64,000 nt of DNA, from the NCBI RefSeq assembly GCF_000233455.1, contig NZ_JH376421.1, positions 395,196 to 459,195 on the forward strand, read 5' to 3'. Origin of the DNA: [Clostridium] citroniae WAL-17108 (lineage in GTDB: Bacteria > Bacillota > Clostridia > Lachnospirales > Lachnospiraceae). This document shows, piece by piece, positions 42,759 through 52,314 of the stretch. Position numbers and translations under genes: made by a program. Each line of letters opens with the position of its first letter. The first letter of the stretch is position 1. Below the pieces are notes generated by a model. It did no database searches. It was not told where the DNA came from and was given only the letters and a program-made list of their open reading frames with translations.

Positions 42759-44903
42759 ATGACGGAGAAAGCAGTAAAAAACCCCAAGAAAATCAGACAA
42801 CTCATCCACATCCTGGCCCTTGGTTCAGGATTTCTTGTGGTGCTTGCCATCATCTTCCTCACCCTGTTCCGCATTTTCGAGCGCATCACCTATGACTCCA
42901 TTTCCGACCTGAACCGTGATTTTGCCATCCAGATCGATTCCCTTACAGAAACCATCAACTCCTCCATTGTAAATTATGGAATGCAGCTGTTTTATTCAGA
43001 TGCGGTAAAAACCATGATGGGATCCGGAACCTTTTCCAACACGGACCGTGTATACATGACCAGGGATCTGAATACGTCCCTAAGCTCCACGGATTTTGCA
43101 GAGTCCATCATCATCCACAACGGCTACACGGAGCACGTATACTCCACTGATCCCTCCTTCCCGGACCAGCCCATTGATATTTATAAGAAGTCCCCCATCC
43201 GCCAGCTCCTGATCAGCAGGACCAATGAAGACCGTTTTAAACCCATCTACTGCCATGAAAACGGACCTGGCGGAAAAGAGTATTACACCTTTATGTTCTA
43301 CGAGGTATACCCTGACGGAACCCCCAAGCCCAGCACCCTGATCATTACCATCAAAAGCAACTGGTACAAAAAGTCCCTGCTGGCCTCCAACCCGTCCTCA
43401 GACCTGATCGTCATCAACAAGCACGGGGATATCCTGGTGTCCGCAAGCGACTCCCTCCTGGACAAATACACCGAGTACTATCCCATGATCACCAAGGAAA
43501 AAAACAGCGGGTATTTTATAGACAATAAGAAAAAGGAAATCTGCATGTATTATGAGTCCCTGACAACGGGCCATACCTACATGAAGATCTCCCCTTTGCA
43601 AAAAACCCTTCCCCGCCTCCTGTACTTTCGCCGGATCGTGGTATGTTTTATGGTAACGCTGATCTCCATTTTCGGCGCTGCCCTGGTTGTGCTGCTCATC
43701 TTTGCCCTGATGCCCATGCTCAGGCTAAAGGACGCCATTAAGACCATTGACAAGCTTCTGGAGGGAAATGAACCCGACATGCCCGGTCCTCCCAACGCTC
43801 CCTCCCTTCCCCTGAGAGAACAGATCAATGCAGTGGTGTCCAAATCAGAGCGCGCCAGCCTGGAGCAGGTCCTGTATGACATGCTGGCCGGCAAGCTCTC
43901 TTTGTCCTCCTCCCGACTTTTTAAGAACCAGGAAGGCCCATTTGGTTTTATGCTGGTCCATGCCCAGCACAGAAAAGACATCTACGAGCTGGTGGAAAAA
44001 CAGCACCCGGAAATGGTAGTCACCAAATCCTCCCACATCTATGCCTGTATTGGCATCTGGGAATCTGAGGAGGATTACAAAGACCTGGCCGCTTTTATTT
44101 CCCAGTCACTCAACTGCCGCCTGTTTAAAAGTTCCCTGTTTACGGATTTTGAGAGCCTGGCCTCCCATTTTTCCAACCTGAACGAACTGCGCAAGTTGGG
44201 CCTGATCCTCAATGAGGAGGAACTTGTGATCCATGAGGAAGCCCTGGCCATAAAAACTCCGGCCAATACCATTACCACCAGGGATTTTACAGACCTGATC
44301 GTACGCCTCAAGTCAGGCAGCCTTGACCTGAGCCGGGCCAAATGGCTGGAAATCCTGGACACCATTAAAAACTACCGGTACGATGACTTTCAGTACATCC
44401 TATACCGGGCCGAGGATACCATATGCAATATTTTAAATGAGTTTTCCAGCGATCTGCTGAAAGACGGCCAGAAGCTTCTCCCCGAATCCCTGGAGCAGAT
44501 CAGGGATCTGGGGGAGATCAACCGGGCCTTTGACAGGGCCTTTGTATCCATTTGTGATAATTACAGTGAAAAAAAGGCGGAAAAATATTCTGAACTGGCC
44601 CGCCACATTAAAGAGATCGTCCAGGAACACTACCATGACAGCAGCCTGAACTCCCAGCGCATTGCAGACATGATCCAGATGAACAATGCCTATCTGGGCC
44701 GCATGTTTAAAAGTTCTTACGGACGTTCCATCAACGACTATATCAACACATGCCGTCTGGAGGAGAGCATGCGCCTTCTCAGGCATACGGACCAGTCCGT
44801 GGAGGAGATTGCGCAGCGTGTGGGCTTTTCCAATATTAAATATTTTTACGTGCTGTTTAAAAAGTTTACAGGGATAACCCCCACCACCTACCGTGCGGGA
44901 TAG
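42759..44903 (+). CDS. Membrane-anchored AraC-family regulator
   Basis: A 714-residue regulator with a transmembrane helix near 14-37, a large extracellular sensor region (about 40-295), a second helix (VVCFMVTLISIFGAALVVLL), a cytosolic linker and a C-terminal AraC double HTH (about 615-714: IADMIQMNNAYLGRMFKS and VEEIAQRVGFSNIKYFYVLF). Such one-component membrane sensors control sugar uptake genes in Clostridia. It is divergent from the two-ATPase importer and is its likely regulator. It converges on the kinase gene with only 12 bases between. Confidence 0.9.
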   Translation: MTEKAVKNPKKIRQLIHILALGSGFLVVLAIIFLTLFRIFERITYDSISDLNRDFAIQIDSLTETINSSIVNYGMQLFYSDAVKTMMGSGTFSNTDRVYMTRDLNTSLSSTDFAESIIIHNGYTEHVYSTDPSFPDQPIDIYKKSPIRQLLISRTNEDRFKPIYCHENGPGGKEYYTFMFYEVYPDGTPKPSTLIITIKSNWYKKSLLASNPSSDLIVINKHGDILVSASDSLLDKYTEYYPMITKEKNSGYFIDNKKKEICMYYESLTTGHTYMKISPLQKTLPRLLYFRRIVVCFMVTLISIFGAALVVLLIFALMPMLRLKDAIKTIDKLLEGNEPDMPGPPNAPSLPLREQINAVVSKSERASLEQVLYDMLAGKLSLSSSRLFKNQEGPFGFMLVHAQHRKDIYELVEKQHPEMVVTKSSHIYACIGIWESEEDYKDLAAFISQSLNCRLFKSSLFTDFESLASHFSNLNELRKLGLILNEEELVIHEEALAIKTPANTITTRDFTDLIVRLKSGSLDLSRAKWLEILDTIKNYRYDDFQYILYRAEDTICNILNEFSSDLLKDGQKLLPESLEQIRDLGEINRAFDRAFVSICDNYSEKKAEKYSELARHIKEIVQEHYHDSSLNSQRIADMIQMNNAYLGRMFKSSYGRSINDYINTCRLEESMRLLRHTDQSVEEIAQRVGFSNIKYFYVLFKKFTGITPTTYRAG

Positions 44904-44915
44904 GCGGCGGGGGGA

Positions 44916-46025
44916 TCAAAGGGAAACAGCGGAAACCATTTCCACAATTGTCTGCATCTCTTCCCACTTCTGTTCCATGTCCTCCACCAGCTTAAACTGG
45001 GTCCGGCACCGGTCCAGATTATGTTTCTCCCTGGCGGTCTTAAAATAGGTATCCCCTTCCAGGTAATCTGTCAGGAAACGCATTCCGCACTCCAGGGTCA
45101 TAAGGCGTGCGCCCTGGGGCAGCATTTTTACCTCCTCCTCCGTAAGGCTCCCCGCGCATCCCTTTAAGAATCCTTTGGTGTAGGTCTCAAACAGAGGAAG
45201 GGACAGGGAAACCTTACTCAGATCCGTCTCGTCCTCCTCCGCCGTGTTGGCTCCAAACCGTATGGAATCGCCGAAGTCAAAGATGGAGAGTCCTGGCATC
45301 ACTGTGTCCAGATCAATGATGCAGATGGCCTGGCCTGTGCTGTCATCGATCATAATGTTGTTTAGTTTTGTGTCGTTGTGGGTTACCCGCAGGGGAAGCG
45401 CCCCTGATGCCAGCATATCCATGGCAAGGCCCATATCCCCGCCCCTGTCCGTCACAAACCGGATCTCTTCCCTCACCTGGTCCGCCCTGTTACAGATATC
45501 CTGATCCACAACCTCCTGAAAGCGCTGAAACCTGCGGGGCGTGTCATGGAAGCCCGGTATGGTCTCGGACAATTCTTTGGCCGGATACCGGGACAAAAGG
45601 CGCTGGAAATGGCCGAAGGCCTTGCCGCTCTGGTAGAAATCCTCGGGCTTTTCCACCAGGTTGTAACAGGTGGCTCCTTCAATGAACAGGTACATCCTCC
45701 AGTAGCTGCCCTGACTGTCCACGTAAAAGGCTTCCCCCTTCTTTGTCTTTACCAGGTTCAGGGTCTCCCGGTCAGGGTCTCCTCCGTTTTTTATGACCTC
45801 CTGCCTTAAAAATGTGGTCACGCCTTCAATATTCCTCATCAGGGACACCGGGTCCCTGAAAATCTCATCATTCATTCTCTGAAGGATATAGGGACGGTCG
45901 CACACCAGCTTAAAGGTGTCGTTAATATGTCCGCTCCCGTAGCGCTCACAGCTTACCATGCGTCCCTGTATCATAAAAGCCGCGGACGCTTCCTCCAGTA
46001 TCCATGTCTCTATCTCTGTACTCAT
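44916..46025 (-). CDS. nahK: N-acetylhexosamine 1-kinase-like phosphotransferase (NahK-like)
   Basis: A 369-residue kinase of the aminoglycoside-phosphotransferase fold. The catalytic loop is THNDTKLNN (His216, Asp218, Asn223) and the metal site IIDLDTVMPG (Asp238/Asp240). These motifs and the N-terminal SGHINDTFKL match Bifidobacterium NahK closely, a 359-residue enzyme that makes HexNAc-1-phosphate. It sits four bases after a sugar nucleotidyltransferase and downstream of a sugar ABC importer, and the window also encodes a GH112 phosphorylase. This makes a hexosamine 1-kinase more likely than antibiotic resistance. The assignment is by resemblance. Confidence 0.82.
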   Translation of the reverse strand: MSTEIETWILEEASAAFMIQGRMVSCERYGSGHINDTFKLVCDRPYILQRMNDEIFRDPVSLMRNIEGVTTFLRQEVIKNGGDPDRETLNLVKTKKGEAFYVDSQGSYWRMYLFIEGATCYNLVEKPEDFYQSGKAFGHFQRLLSRYPAKELSETIPGFHDTPRRFQRFQEVVDQDICNRADQVREEIRFVTDRGGDMGLAMDMLASGALPLRVTHNDTKLNNIMIDDSTGQAICIIDLDTVMPGLSIFDFGDSIRFGANTAEEDETDLSKVSLSLPLFETYTKGFLKGCAGSLTEEEVKMLPQGARLMTLECGMRFLTDYLEGDTYFKTAREKHNLDRCRTQFKLVEDMEQKWEEMQTIVEMVSAVSL

Positions 46026-46028
46026 CTC

Positions 46029-46955
46029 TCAGCCCTCCCACAGCTTCTGTGGATACAGTCCGCTGTCCTTTAATCCTTTGATGGCCTTTACCACCATCTC
46101 CTTATCCTCCTTGTAGGTGACTCCATACCAGCGGTCCACACTCTTTAACACCGTAACCTGGGCCTGATCTGCTTTTAACAGCTCATCAACCACAAAGGGA
46201 AGGAAATACTCGCACTTTAAGGGATCCGCGGAAAGGTTCTTTTCCAGGAATGCCCCGAACCGTTTTTCCAGTTCCGCCAGGATGCTGGCCGTAAATCCCC
46301 ACATGTTCATGGACACAATGGTGGACTCCCCAAGTTCCGTCCATGTGGACCCGCCATCCTCCGTGTATTCAGCTATATCGCCGTGCTTTTCTATTCTGGT
46401 GCGCTCATGGACATCGGTCAGGCAGTTGCATTCATCCACCGTGCACACGCCTCTGGCTACATATCCGTTCTCCGTAAGGGTATTATAGAGACGGTAGCCC
46501 ACCATGGTATACTGGTATCTGTCATTATCCTCCACGGATGAAAGCTGATCATAAATCATGTGAAACGCTTCTTTTCCATAATAATCATCCGCATTAATAA
46601 CCGCAAAAGGACCGTCTATGCTGGATGCGCAGCACAGGACCGCATGGGCGGTTCCCCAAGGCTTTACCCGCTCTTTTGGCACCTGGAAACCTGCCGGTAT
46701 TTTATCCAGCTCCTGAAATATATACTCCACATCCATGTACTTACTGATCCTGTTCCCTATATGGATCTTAAACTCTTCCTCAATGGCCTTCTTGATAATA
46801 AATATTACCTTATCAAATCCGGCTTCCCTTGCATCATAAATTGAAAAATCAATTATGATATTGCCATACTCATCCACCGGGTCGATCTGCTTTAATCCCC
46901 CGTAGCGGCTTCCCATACCAGCCGCCATAATCACCAATACAGGTTTCTTTCCCAT
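46029..46955 (-). CDS. Sugar-phosphate nucleotidyltransferase
   Basis: A 308-residue NTP-transferase. The nucleotide-binding signature is MAAGMGSRYGGLKQ near the N-terminus, and FAVINADDYYG is the metal-binding Asp motif. The middle (KPWGTAHAVL) fits this family. It would turn a sugar-1-phosphate, here presumably the HexNAc-1-P made by the kinase encoded downstream, into a nucleotide sugar. In bifidobacteria that step is done by a GalT-type transferase, so this organism appears to use a pyrophosphorylase instead. Confidence 0.85.
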   Translation of the reverse strand: MGKKPVLVIMAAGMGSRYGGLKQIDPVDEYGNIIIDFSIYDAREAGFDKVIFIIKKAIEEEFKIHIGNRISKYMDVEYIFQELDKIPAGFQVPKERVKPWGTAHAVLCCASSIDGPFAVINADDYYGKEAFHMIYDQLSSVEDNDRYQYTMVGYRLYNTLTENGYVARGVCTVDECNCLTDVHERTRIEKHGDIAEYTEDGGSTWTELGESTIVSMNMWGFTASILAELEKRFGAFLEKNLSADPLKCEYFLPFVVDELLKADQAQVTVLKSVDRWYGVTYKEDKEMVVKAIKGLKDSGLYPQKLWEG

Positions 46956-47002
46956 GCTTATCTACCTCTCTTACTGGATTTTATTCTGTGTCTCGACATG
47001 AC

Positions 47003-47893
47003 CTAACCCTTAACACCGCCGCCTGTAACACCTGCGATGATCTTCTCAGACAGGAAAATATACAGGATAAAGGTGGGCAGGAATACAATGACCACTGCCG
47101 CAAACATGCCGGCCCAGTCGCCTGTGTATTTCATGGAGTTGATCATGGAATACAGTCCGACCGCAACAGGGCGCACCCGGTCCGAGTTGCCGAATATCAG
47201 GGAAATAAAATACTCATTCCAGATATTGATAAAGTTGAAAATGGTCACGGTCACAATGCCGGGCTGGGCCATGGGAAGCATGATCAGCCAGAACGTCTTC
47301 ACCGGCGGACACCCGTCAATGGCTGCCGCCTCCTCAAACGCCCTGGAAAGGTTGGCAAAAAAGGTAGTAAGGAAAATGGTGGTGTAGGGCACATTGATGC
47401 CGATATACAGAAAGATCAGCGTGGCCATATTGGCCGTTACATTGTTAAGGATGTTAAGTCCGGCCACCAGTGCAAACAGAGGAAGCACGATCATCACAAC
47501 CGGAACGCCCATGGATGCAACCAACCCGGTCTGTATCAGCTTATTACACACAAAGTCAAAACGTGACAGCGCATAGGCCGCAGGCGCGCAGATCACGATC
47601 AGCAGGGTACAGGACACAAAGGAATAAAACAATGAATTAAAGAAGATGGTGGACACATTGGAATTGACCCACGCCTTCACATAGTTTTCAAAATGGAAAC
47701 CGCTGTCCAGCAGCTTGTTGGAGAAGATCTCCTTGGTGGTGGAAAAGCTGGCCAGAAGCACCCAGCCCAGCAGTATAAAGGTAAAGAGGATCCACAGGGT
47801 CAAAAGCAGATAACCCGGTCCCAGCTTCAGTTCCCTCCTCCAGCGGATGGGTTCACTGTATCTCTTTTCTTTTTTACCAAATAATCCTGACAT
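47003..47893 (-). CDS. Carbohydrate ABC transporter permease (MalG type)
   Basis: A 296-residue permease with six helices and the EAA loop EEAAAIDGCPPVKTFWLIML, followed by QPGIVTVTIFNFINIWNEYF, typical of MalG-type (CUT1) permeases. It works with the MalF-type protein encoded upstream. No ATPase gene is in this operon, so a shared ATPase (MsmX type) elsewhere is expected. Confidence 0.93.
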   Translation of the reverse strand: MSGLFGKKEKRYSEPIRWRRELKLGPGYLLLTLWILFTFILLGWVLLASFSTTKEIFSNKLLDSGFHFENYVKAWVNSNVSTIFFNSLFYSFVSCTLLIVICAPAAYALSRFDFVCNKLIQTGLVASMGVPVVMIVLPLFALVAGLNILNNVTANMATLIFLYIGINVPYTTIFLTTFFANLSRAFEEAAAIDGCPPVKTFWLIMLPMAQPGIVTVTIFNFINIWNEYFISLIFGNSDRVRPVAVGLYSMINSMKYTGDWAGMFAAVVIVFLPTFILYIFLSEKIIAGVTGGGVKG

Positions 47894-47908
47894 ATACGTT
47901 CCCCTTCC

Positions 47909-48814
47909 CTAGAATTCCAGATCATCATCTTTCAAAAGATGATTACACAGCCAGAATACGGCGACCACGCACACGCTGAGCATAACGCCCACCGCTGCGC
48001 CCACACCGGAGTTTCTCTCAGTCACACTGTTTCCTGCGCCAAAAATCTGCATATACAGGTAAACCATGGGCGTGATGGTCTGGGTATCGGCTGTAACGGT
48101 TGAGAACAGCTGTGACCACACAAAGAATCCAACGCTTGTAACGCTCCACATGGTAATATTCGTTCTGAACACGCCCTTTAAAAGGGGCAGTGTGATGTAG
48201 CGGAACTGCATGAACTTGTTGGCTCCGTCCAGGGTTGCCGCTTCAAAATAATCCTCGCTGATCCTCTCGATCCCGCTGGAAAAGATCAGCATATGGTATC
48301 CCACCATACCAAAACAGTAAGCCAGCAGCAATGCCATGAACTTGTGGTCATTGTCCAGCCACTGGATTTTGGCAATGGAATCCAGTCCAATGGATGTAAA
48401 AAATGTTTTTAACAGGCCGAACTTGGGGCTGTATACATACTGCAGCCACATGGTAGCCAGCGCAACCGCGCTGACGATATTGGGCAGATAGATCATGGCC
48501 CTGAAAAAGCTCTTAAAACGGATACCGCTGGTTATGATCACTGCGAACAAAAGTGCCAGGGACATGACGATAATGCCTCCGATAAACCAGATACGGACCA
48601 GATTCCACATGGACATGCGAAACAAGGTGGTGTTAGCCAATTTAACGTAATTATCAATTCCGGTAAAGGTCCATTTTGACATGGCGTCCGTGATGCCTTC
48701 AATCTTGAAAAAACTCATCAGAACGGTTCTGACGATGGGATAGAGGAACACCAGGACAAACATCACGACTGCCGGTGTCATAAACGCTATGATCATTCCT
48801 TTGTTTCTTTTCAC
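47909..48814 (-). CDS. Carbohydrate ABC transporter permease (MalF type)
   Basis: A 301-residue permease with six helices and the EAA loop EAATLDGANKFMQFRYITLP. It starts with GTG behind GGAGGCAC. It follows the binding-protein gene after a hairpin and precedes the MalG-type gene by 15 bases. Confidence 0.93.
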   Translation of the reverse strand: MKRNKGMIIAFMTPAVVMFVLVFLYPIVRTVLMSFFKIEGITDAMSKWTFTGIDNYVKLANTTLFRMSMWNLVRIWFIGGIIVMSLALLFAVIITSGIRFKSFFRAMIYLPNIVSAVALATMWLQYVYSPKFGLLKTFFTSIGLDSIAKIQWLDNDHKFMALLLAYCFGMVGYHMLIFSSGIERISEDYFEAATLDGANKFMQFRYITLPLLKGVFRTNITMWSVTSVGFFVWSQLFSTVTADTQTITPMVYLYMQIFGAGNSVTERNSGVGAAVGVMLSVCVVAVFWLCNHLLKDDDLEF

Positions 48815-48862
48815 ACCAGTGCCTCCTTACTTAAAAATTATGCTGCTGCATAAAATTTAAAA

Positions 48863-48891
48863 GAGGCGGCAGCGTTAAACGATGCCACCTC
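48863..48891 (-). other. Intercistronic hairpin after the sugar-binding protein gene
   Basis: GAGGCGGCA (48863-48871) and TGCCACCTC (48883-48891) pair with one mismatch around 11 bases. There is no T-run, so it more likely protects the 3' end of the binding-protein mRNA than terminates. Confidence 0.6.
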
Positions 48892-48934
48892 AATGATGAT
48901 GTTGCTTATATGATACTCTTGCTGCCTGTAAGCT

Positions 48935-50272
48935 TTACTTTCCGGCTGCCTGCAAATTTGCCACAAACTCATCCGCTGTGACGGAGCCGCCGCAGAGCTT
49001 CATCATGTTCTCCTTGATGATCGGCGTCATGTCTACGTTGTCCTCTGCGCCGGCCGCCCATGGATAACGTGTGGTCAGGCTTTCCATTACCGGCTGTACA
49101 CATGCGATCTGTGCCGGCCACTCAGTGTTGGTTGAATCGGAAGGAATGCCTACGGACTCAACGGAAAGCTTCTTGTCAAATTCGCCCTTGGTGATGTATG
49201 TGATCAGCTGGAATGCAGCCTCTGCATTCTGTGAATTCTTGTTAATGGCCAGAACCTGCGCGCCGAAGTTAGCTGCTTCCGTGCCGTCTGTACCGTTTTC
49301 TACCGCCGGATAGCTGAAGCATCCCCACTTAAAATCATCCCCTGCCATGTCCTTAACCTCGTTTGGAAGCCAGGAGCCGTTGAGATACATTGCAGCAGTG
49401 CCCATTGCCAGTTCCTGGTTTTGTCCTGCAGGCCATACGTTGGAGCCGATGCCCTCGGAGAAATACCCCTTGGCTGCAAAATCCTCATATGCTTTAGCCA
49501 TGGCCAGTACGGAAGGATCATCCCACTTATTGTTCTTCACAATGTCAGATGTCTTATCATATCCGTTGATCCTGGACATATGGTATCCGAACATGCAGAG
49601 AATGTAGGCGTCATCACATGTGATGGGCGTATAGCCTGCGTCCTTGATCTTCTGGCATGCCGCGTCCAGCTCTGCCCATGTCTTCGGAACCTCTGTCACG
49701 CCCGCCTCGTCAAAAATGGATTGGTTGTAGAAAAATGCAAATACATTTGGCTGGTAAGGAATGGATTTAAGGGTTCCGTCCCCAACCTCACGGCACGCGC
49801 CCATCAGACTCGCGCTTGCGGTTGCCTCGTAGTCGTTCTCCTTTACCAGGTCTTCCAGGTCCAGGATATATGCGCCCCATGTCTTGTTCACTCGGTCGAT
49901 ATCCTCGTCAAACACATCAATGTTGGTTCCTGCATCCAGCGCCGGCTGAAGACCCTCGCGGATACCGGTACGTCCCTTAAACTGAACGTCAACTGCGATT
50001 CCCGTATCGGCCGCAAACTTGTCAACCGCTTCCTTGATCACCTGTCCCTGCGGCTCTGTGGACTCCCACATGGACCAGTATACAAGGCTTCCTCCGTCTC
50101 CGGCCGGCGCCTGTGTGTCAGCTGCTGCGCTGTCACCTGCCGGTGCCGCCGTTGTCTCCGCTGCCGCCGGTGCCGCTGCCGTCTCTGCCGGTTTGGAGCC
50201 GCCTCCGCATGCGGTCAGTGAGCCGGCCATTGCCGCTGTCAGTGCCAGTGCCCATAATTTTCTTCTTTTCAT
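48935..50272 (-). CDS. Sugar-binding lipoprotein of a CUT1 ABC importer
   Basis: A 445-residue lipoprotein with lipobox S-L-T-A-C, then an Ala/Thr/Pro-rich linker and a family 1 sugar-binding fold (LVYWSMWESTEPQGQVIKEA; DFKWGCFSYPAV). Its length is close to bifidobacterial galacto-N-biose-binding proteins (about 438). ATG 50272 is preferred because AAGGAGG precedes it; the frame runs 19 codons further. It is first gene of the operon with two permeases, the nucleotidyltransferase and the NahK-like kinase. Confidence 0.92.
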   Translation of the reverse strand: MKRRKLWALALTAAMAGSLTACGGGSKPAETAAAPAAAETTAAPAGDSAAADTQAPAGDGGSLVYWSMWESTEPQGQVIKEAVDKFAADTGIAVDVQFKGRTGIREGLQPALDAGTNIDVFDEDIDRVNKTWGAYILDLEDLVKENDYEATASASLMGACREVGDGTLKSIPYQPNVFAFFYNQSIFDEAGVTEVPKTWAELDAACQKIKDAGYTPITCDDAYILCMFGYHMSRINGYDKTSDIVKNNKWDDPSVLAMAKAYEDFAAKGYFSEGIGSNVWPAGQNQELAMGTAAMYLNGSWLPNEVKDMAGDDFKWGCFSYPAVENGTDGTEAANFGAQVLAINKNSQNAEAAFQLITYITKGEFDKKLSVESVGIPSDSTNTEWPAQIACVQPVMESLTTRYPWAAGAEDNVDMTPIIKENMMKLCGGSVTADEFVANLQAAGK

Positions 50273-50335
50273 ATAATACTTCCTCCTTAAATATATTTGT
50301 GTTTTTGTCCCTTCAAATACATTTCTCATAACTCA

Positions 50336-50370
50336 AGTATAGTAAAATTGCACATAATATTCTTTGCACA
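50336..50370 (-). promoter_or_regulatory. Promoter of the sugar ABC/NahK operon with TTGCACA pair
   Basis: Minus-strand TATACT (50341-50336) lacks a good -35. In its place lie direct repeats of TTGCACA (plus strand 50348-50354 and 50364-50370), 16 bases apart, the layout of an AraC-type activator site. The remainder of 50371-50493 shows nothing recognisable. Confidence 0.55.
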
Positions 50371-50493
50371 ATCTATCGTTATATTTAGACGATAAGACTA
50401 TTTTTATATATATTATACAAATATAATGTTGGTATATGTTTATATCAGGGCATATGCGACATATGCAGCCGTTTTATGTATGACAATATATAA

Positions 50494-50566
50494 AAAAGGG
50501 CTCTCCCACCATCCGTGATTTAAATCATCAGATTCATCATCACTGGTGCGACAGCCCTCTTTTATA
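50494..50566 (-). terminator. Terminator of the opp-ICL-NhaC-cupin operon
   Basis: Long imperfect minus-strand stem: GGGCTGTCGCACCA pairs with TGGTGGGAGAGCCC, then TTTTTTATA. Confidence 0.8.
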
Positions 50567-50578
50567 TTTCATAAAATA

Positions 50579-50929
50579 TTATTCGTACAGAATCAAGGCA
50601 ATCATTTCAATGGGTTCTTCACCGGCACAGGCGAGTCCGTGCCCTTCACCCGGTGCACAATAGGTTACATCGCCGGCACCAACGGTAACCATGGTTCCAT
50701 TATCATTGTAATGTCCGGTACCGCTCAATATGTAATAAGTTTCACTGTCGCCGGTATGAACATGATAACCGATCTCAGAACCGGGATAGACGGTGGTATG
50801 GCCAAAAACACGGCCTTTTTGGCTCATTTCATCAGGGCCGTTTAACAAACTGCGGACGGTAATCTCACCGGTGCCCTGAAAAGGGGCAGGCTTCCGGACA
50901 GTTTCTTTTTCAATGCATTTTCTTATCAT
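50579..50929 (-). CDS. Cupin-domain protein
   Basis: A 116-residue single cupin barrel with the metal motif GYHVHTGDSETYYILSG and a second motif (GEGHGLACAGEEP). Small cupins are isomerases, dioxygenases or binding proteins; the reaction here cannot be told. It is the last gene of the operon and overlaps the antiporter gene by 20 bases. Confidence 0.88.
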   Translation of the reverse strand: MIRKCIEKETVRKPAPFQGTGEITVRSLLNGPDEMSQKGRVFGHTTVYPGSEIGYHVHTGDSETYYILSGTGHYNDNGTMVTVGAGDVTYCAPGEGHGLACAGEEPIEMIALILYE

Positions 50930-52256
50930 GATATTTCCTCCATTTATTTATATAATTAAAGTTTTGTTTTCTGAGAGATATCCAGAGATTCCATGCCGGA
51001 ACCAGGTACAGATAAAACGCAGCCAAAAGGCAGGTCATCTCTGCTCCGATCGTGGCCACCGGTACAGCACCGGCAATCGCCCATGGGATTAATGCCGCAA
51101 TTAAAATGACCGAATTTTCCAGAGCAATCGCCAGTTCCTCTTTATCCTGATAGAGATCATCACAGATCTGCCAGGTCAGAATTGTTCCCAGGCTCTGATT
51201 ACAGCTGACCATAGAAGAAAGAACCGAAGTCAGGATCACGGTGCCAAAGGGCGTTAATTTGACAGCGGTCTGCTTCAGCCTGTCTTTTATCCCGGAAAGA
51301 AGCGGTGTAACCGAAAAAATTCCGGAATAAGAAGCCGATATGAGCACAATTGCCCCGACCTCAACCATAGACGAAATCCCGCCTCCATCCAGCAGTACGG
51401 CCAGCCGGCTTCCTTCTTCAAAGACGCCTCCTGTCCATAATATGCGTATAAGCTCACCGGGTGTAATTCCCTGAATCATGATTGCTGCCGCAGACGCTGT
51501 CACAATACTGGCTCCCATGGCGATTTTCACATCCACCCGCAGAAGCGCCAGCAAAAGCATCAGCACTGCCGGCATGACGGTTAGCCAGCTGAGGGAAAAA
51601 TTTTCCTGAAAGAGTATGGTCACGGTCGGATCCGGTTCCGCAGCCATGCCTCCCGCCAGCACCACATAAAGAACGCAGGAAGCCAGAAAAGGAACCACGC
51701 TGGTTTTCATCATCCCCCGGATATTCCGGTAAATATCTGTCCCGGTAAGGGAGTATACAAGTATTGCGCTTGAAGACATGGGAGAACAACGGTCTCCGAA
51801 AAAAATACCGGATAAAACAGCCCCGGCTGTCAGCATCGGATTCAGTCCCGCCGCATTGGAAATCATCATACAGATGACTCCCATGGTACTGCTGGTACCA
51901 AACGAGGTACCTGTCAGAAACGACATCATGCAGCACAAAAGAAATGTACACAACACAAAGTACCTGGGTTCGATCAAATCCACAGAGTGATACAGGATAA
52001 AAGGGATTGTGCCTCCAATCCGCCAGCTTGCTGTCAGGCAGCCGATCAGCACAAAAATGATTATAATATTTCCCACCCGCGCCATGCCGCCAAGCAATAA
52101 TCTCAATACATTTCCCAGCGTCCGCCCCTTTTTTACAGTGTACCAGGAAAAACAGACCATTCCGAACAGCAGCGCATATAAAAGTTCTGTTCCTGTACCT
52201 ATACACACGGCCAGAGCCACCAGAAAGGCCCCAAGTACCCATGTCTCCAATCCCAT
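50910..52256 (-). CDS. NhaC-family Na+/H+ antiporter-type transporter
   Basis: A 448-residue membrane protein with about 11 hydrophobic segments and NhaC motifs (FLTGTSFGTSSTMGVICMMI; GIFFGDRCSPMSSSAILVYS). Family members exchange Na+ for H+ or for organic acids (malate/lactate antiporters). Here it lies in an operon with a peptide-type importer and an ICL-family enzyme, so export of a reaction product such as a carboxylic acid is possible. Confidence 0.88.
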   Translation of the reverse strand: MGLETWVLGAFLVALAVCIGTGTELLYALLFGMVCFSWYTVKKGRTLGNVLRLLLGGMARVGNIIIIFVLIGCLTASWRIGGTIPFILYHSVDLIEPRYFVLCTFLLCCMMSFLTGTSFGTSSTMGVICMMISNAAGLNPMLTAGAVLSGIFFGDRCSPMSSSAILVYSLTGTDIYRNIRGMMKTSVVPFLASCVLYVVLAGGMAAEPDPTVTILFQENFSLSWLTVMPAVLMLLLALLRVDVKIAMGASIVTASAAAIMIQGITPGELIRILWTGGVFEEGSRLAVLLDGGGISSMVEVGAIVLISASYSGIFSVTPLLSGIKDRLKQTAVKLTPFGTVILTSVLSSMVSCNQSLGTILTWQICDDLYQDKEELAIALENSVILIAALIPWAIAGAVPVATIGAEMTCLLAAFYLYLVPAWNLWISLRKQNFNYINKWRKYHDKKMH

Positions 52257-52314
52257 CTGATTCCTCCTTCAAACACGTATTCCGTGTTTTACATAATGGC
52301 CGGTTTCACCTGAA

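Noticed and set aside
44916..46025. Aminoglycoside resistance gene
   Set aside because: The fold is shared, but the THNDTKLNN and DLDTVMPG motifs and the sugar operon context fit a hexosamine kinase.
52271..52289. AAACACG/CGTGTTT hairpin before the NhaC gene
   Set aside because: Seven pairs with no T-run, directly at the ribosome binding region; too weak to assign a function.
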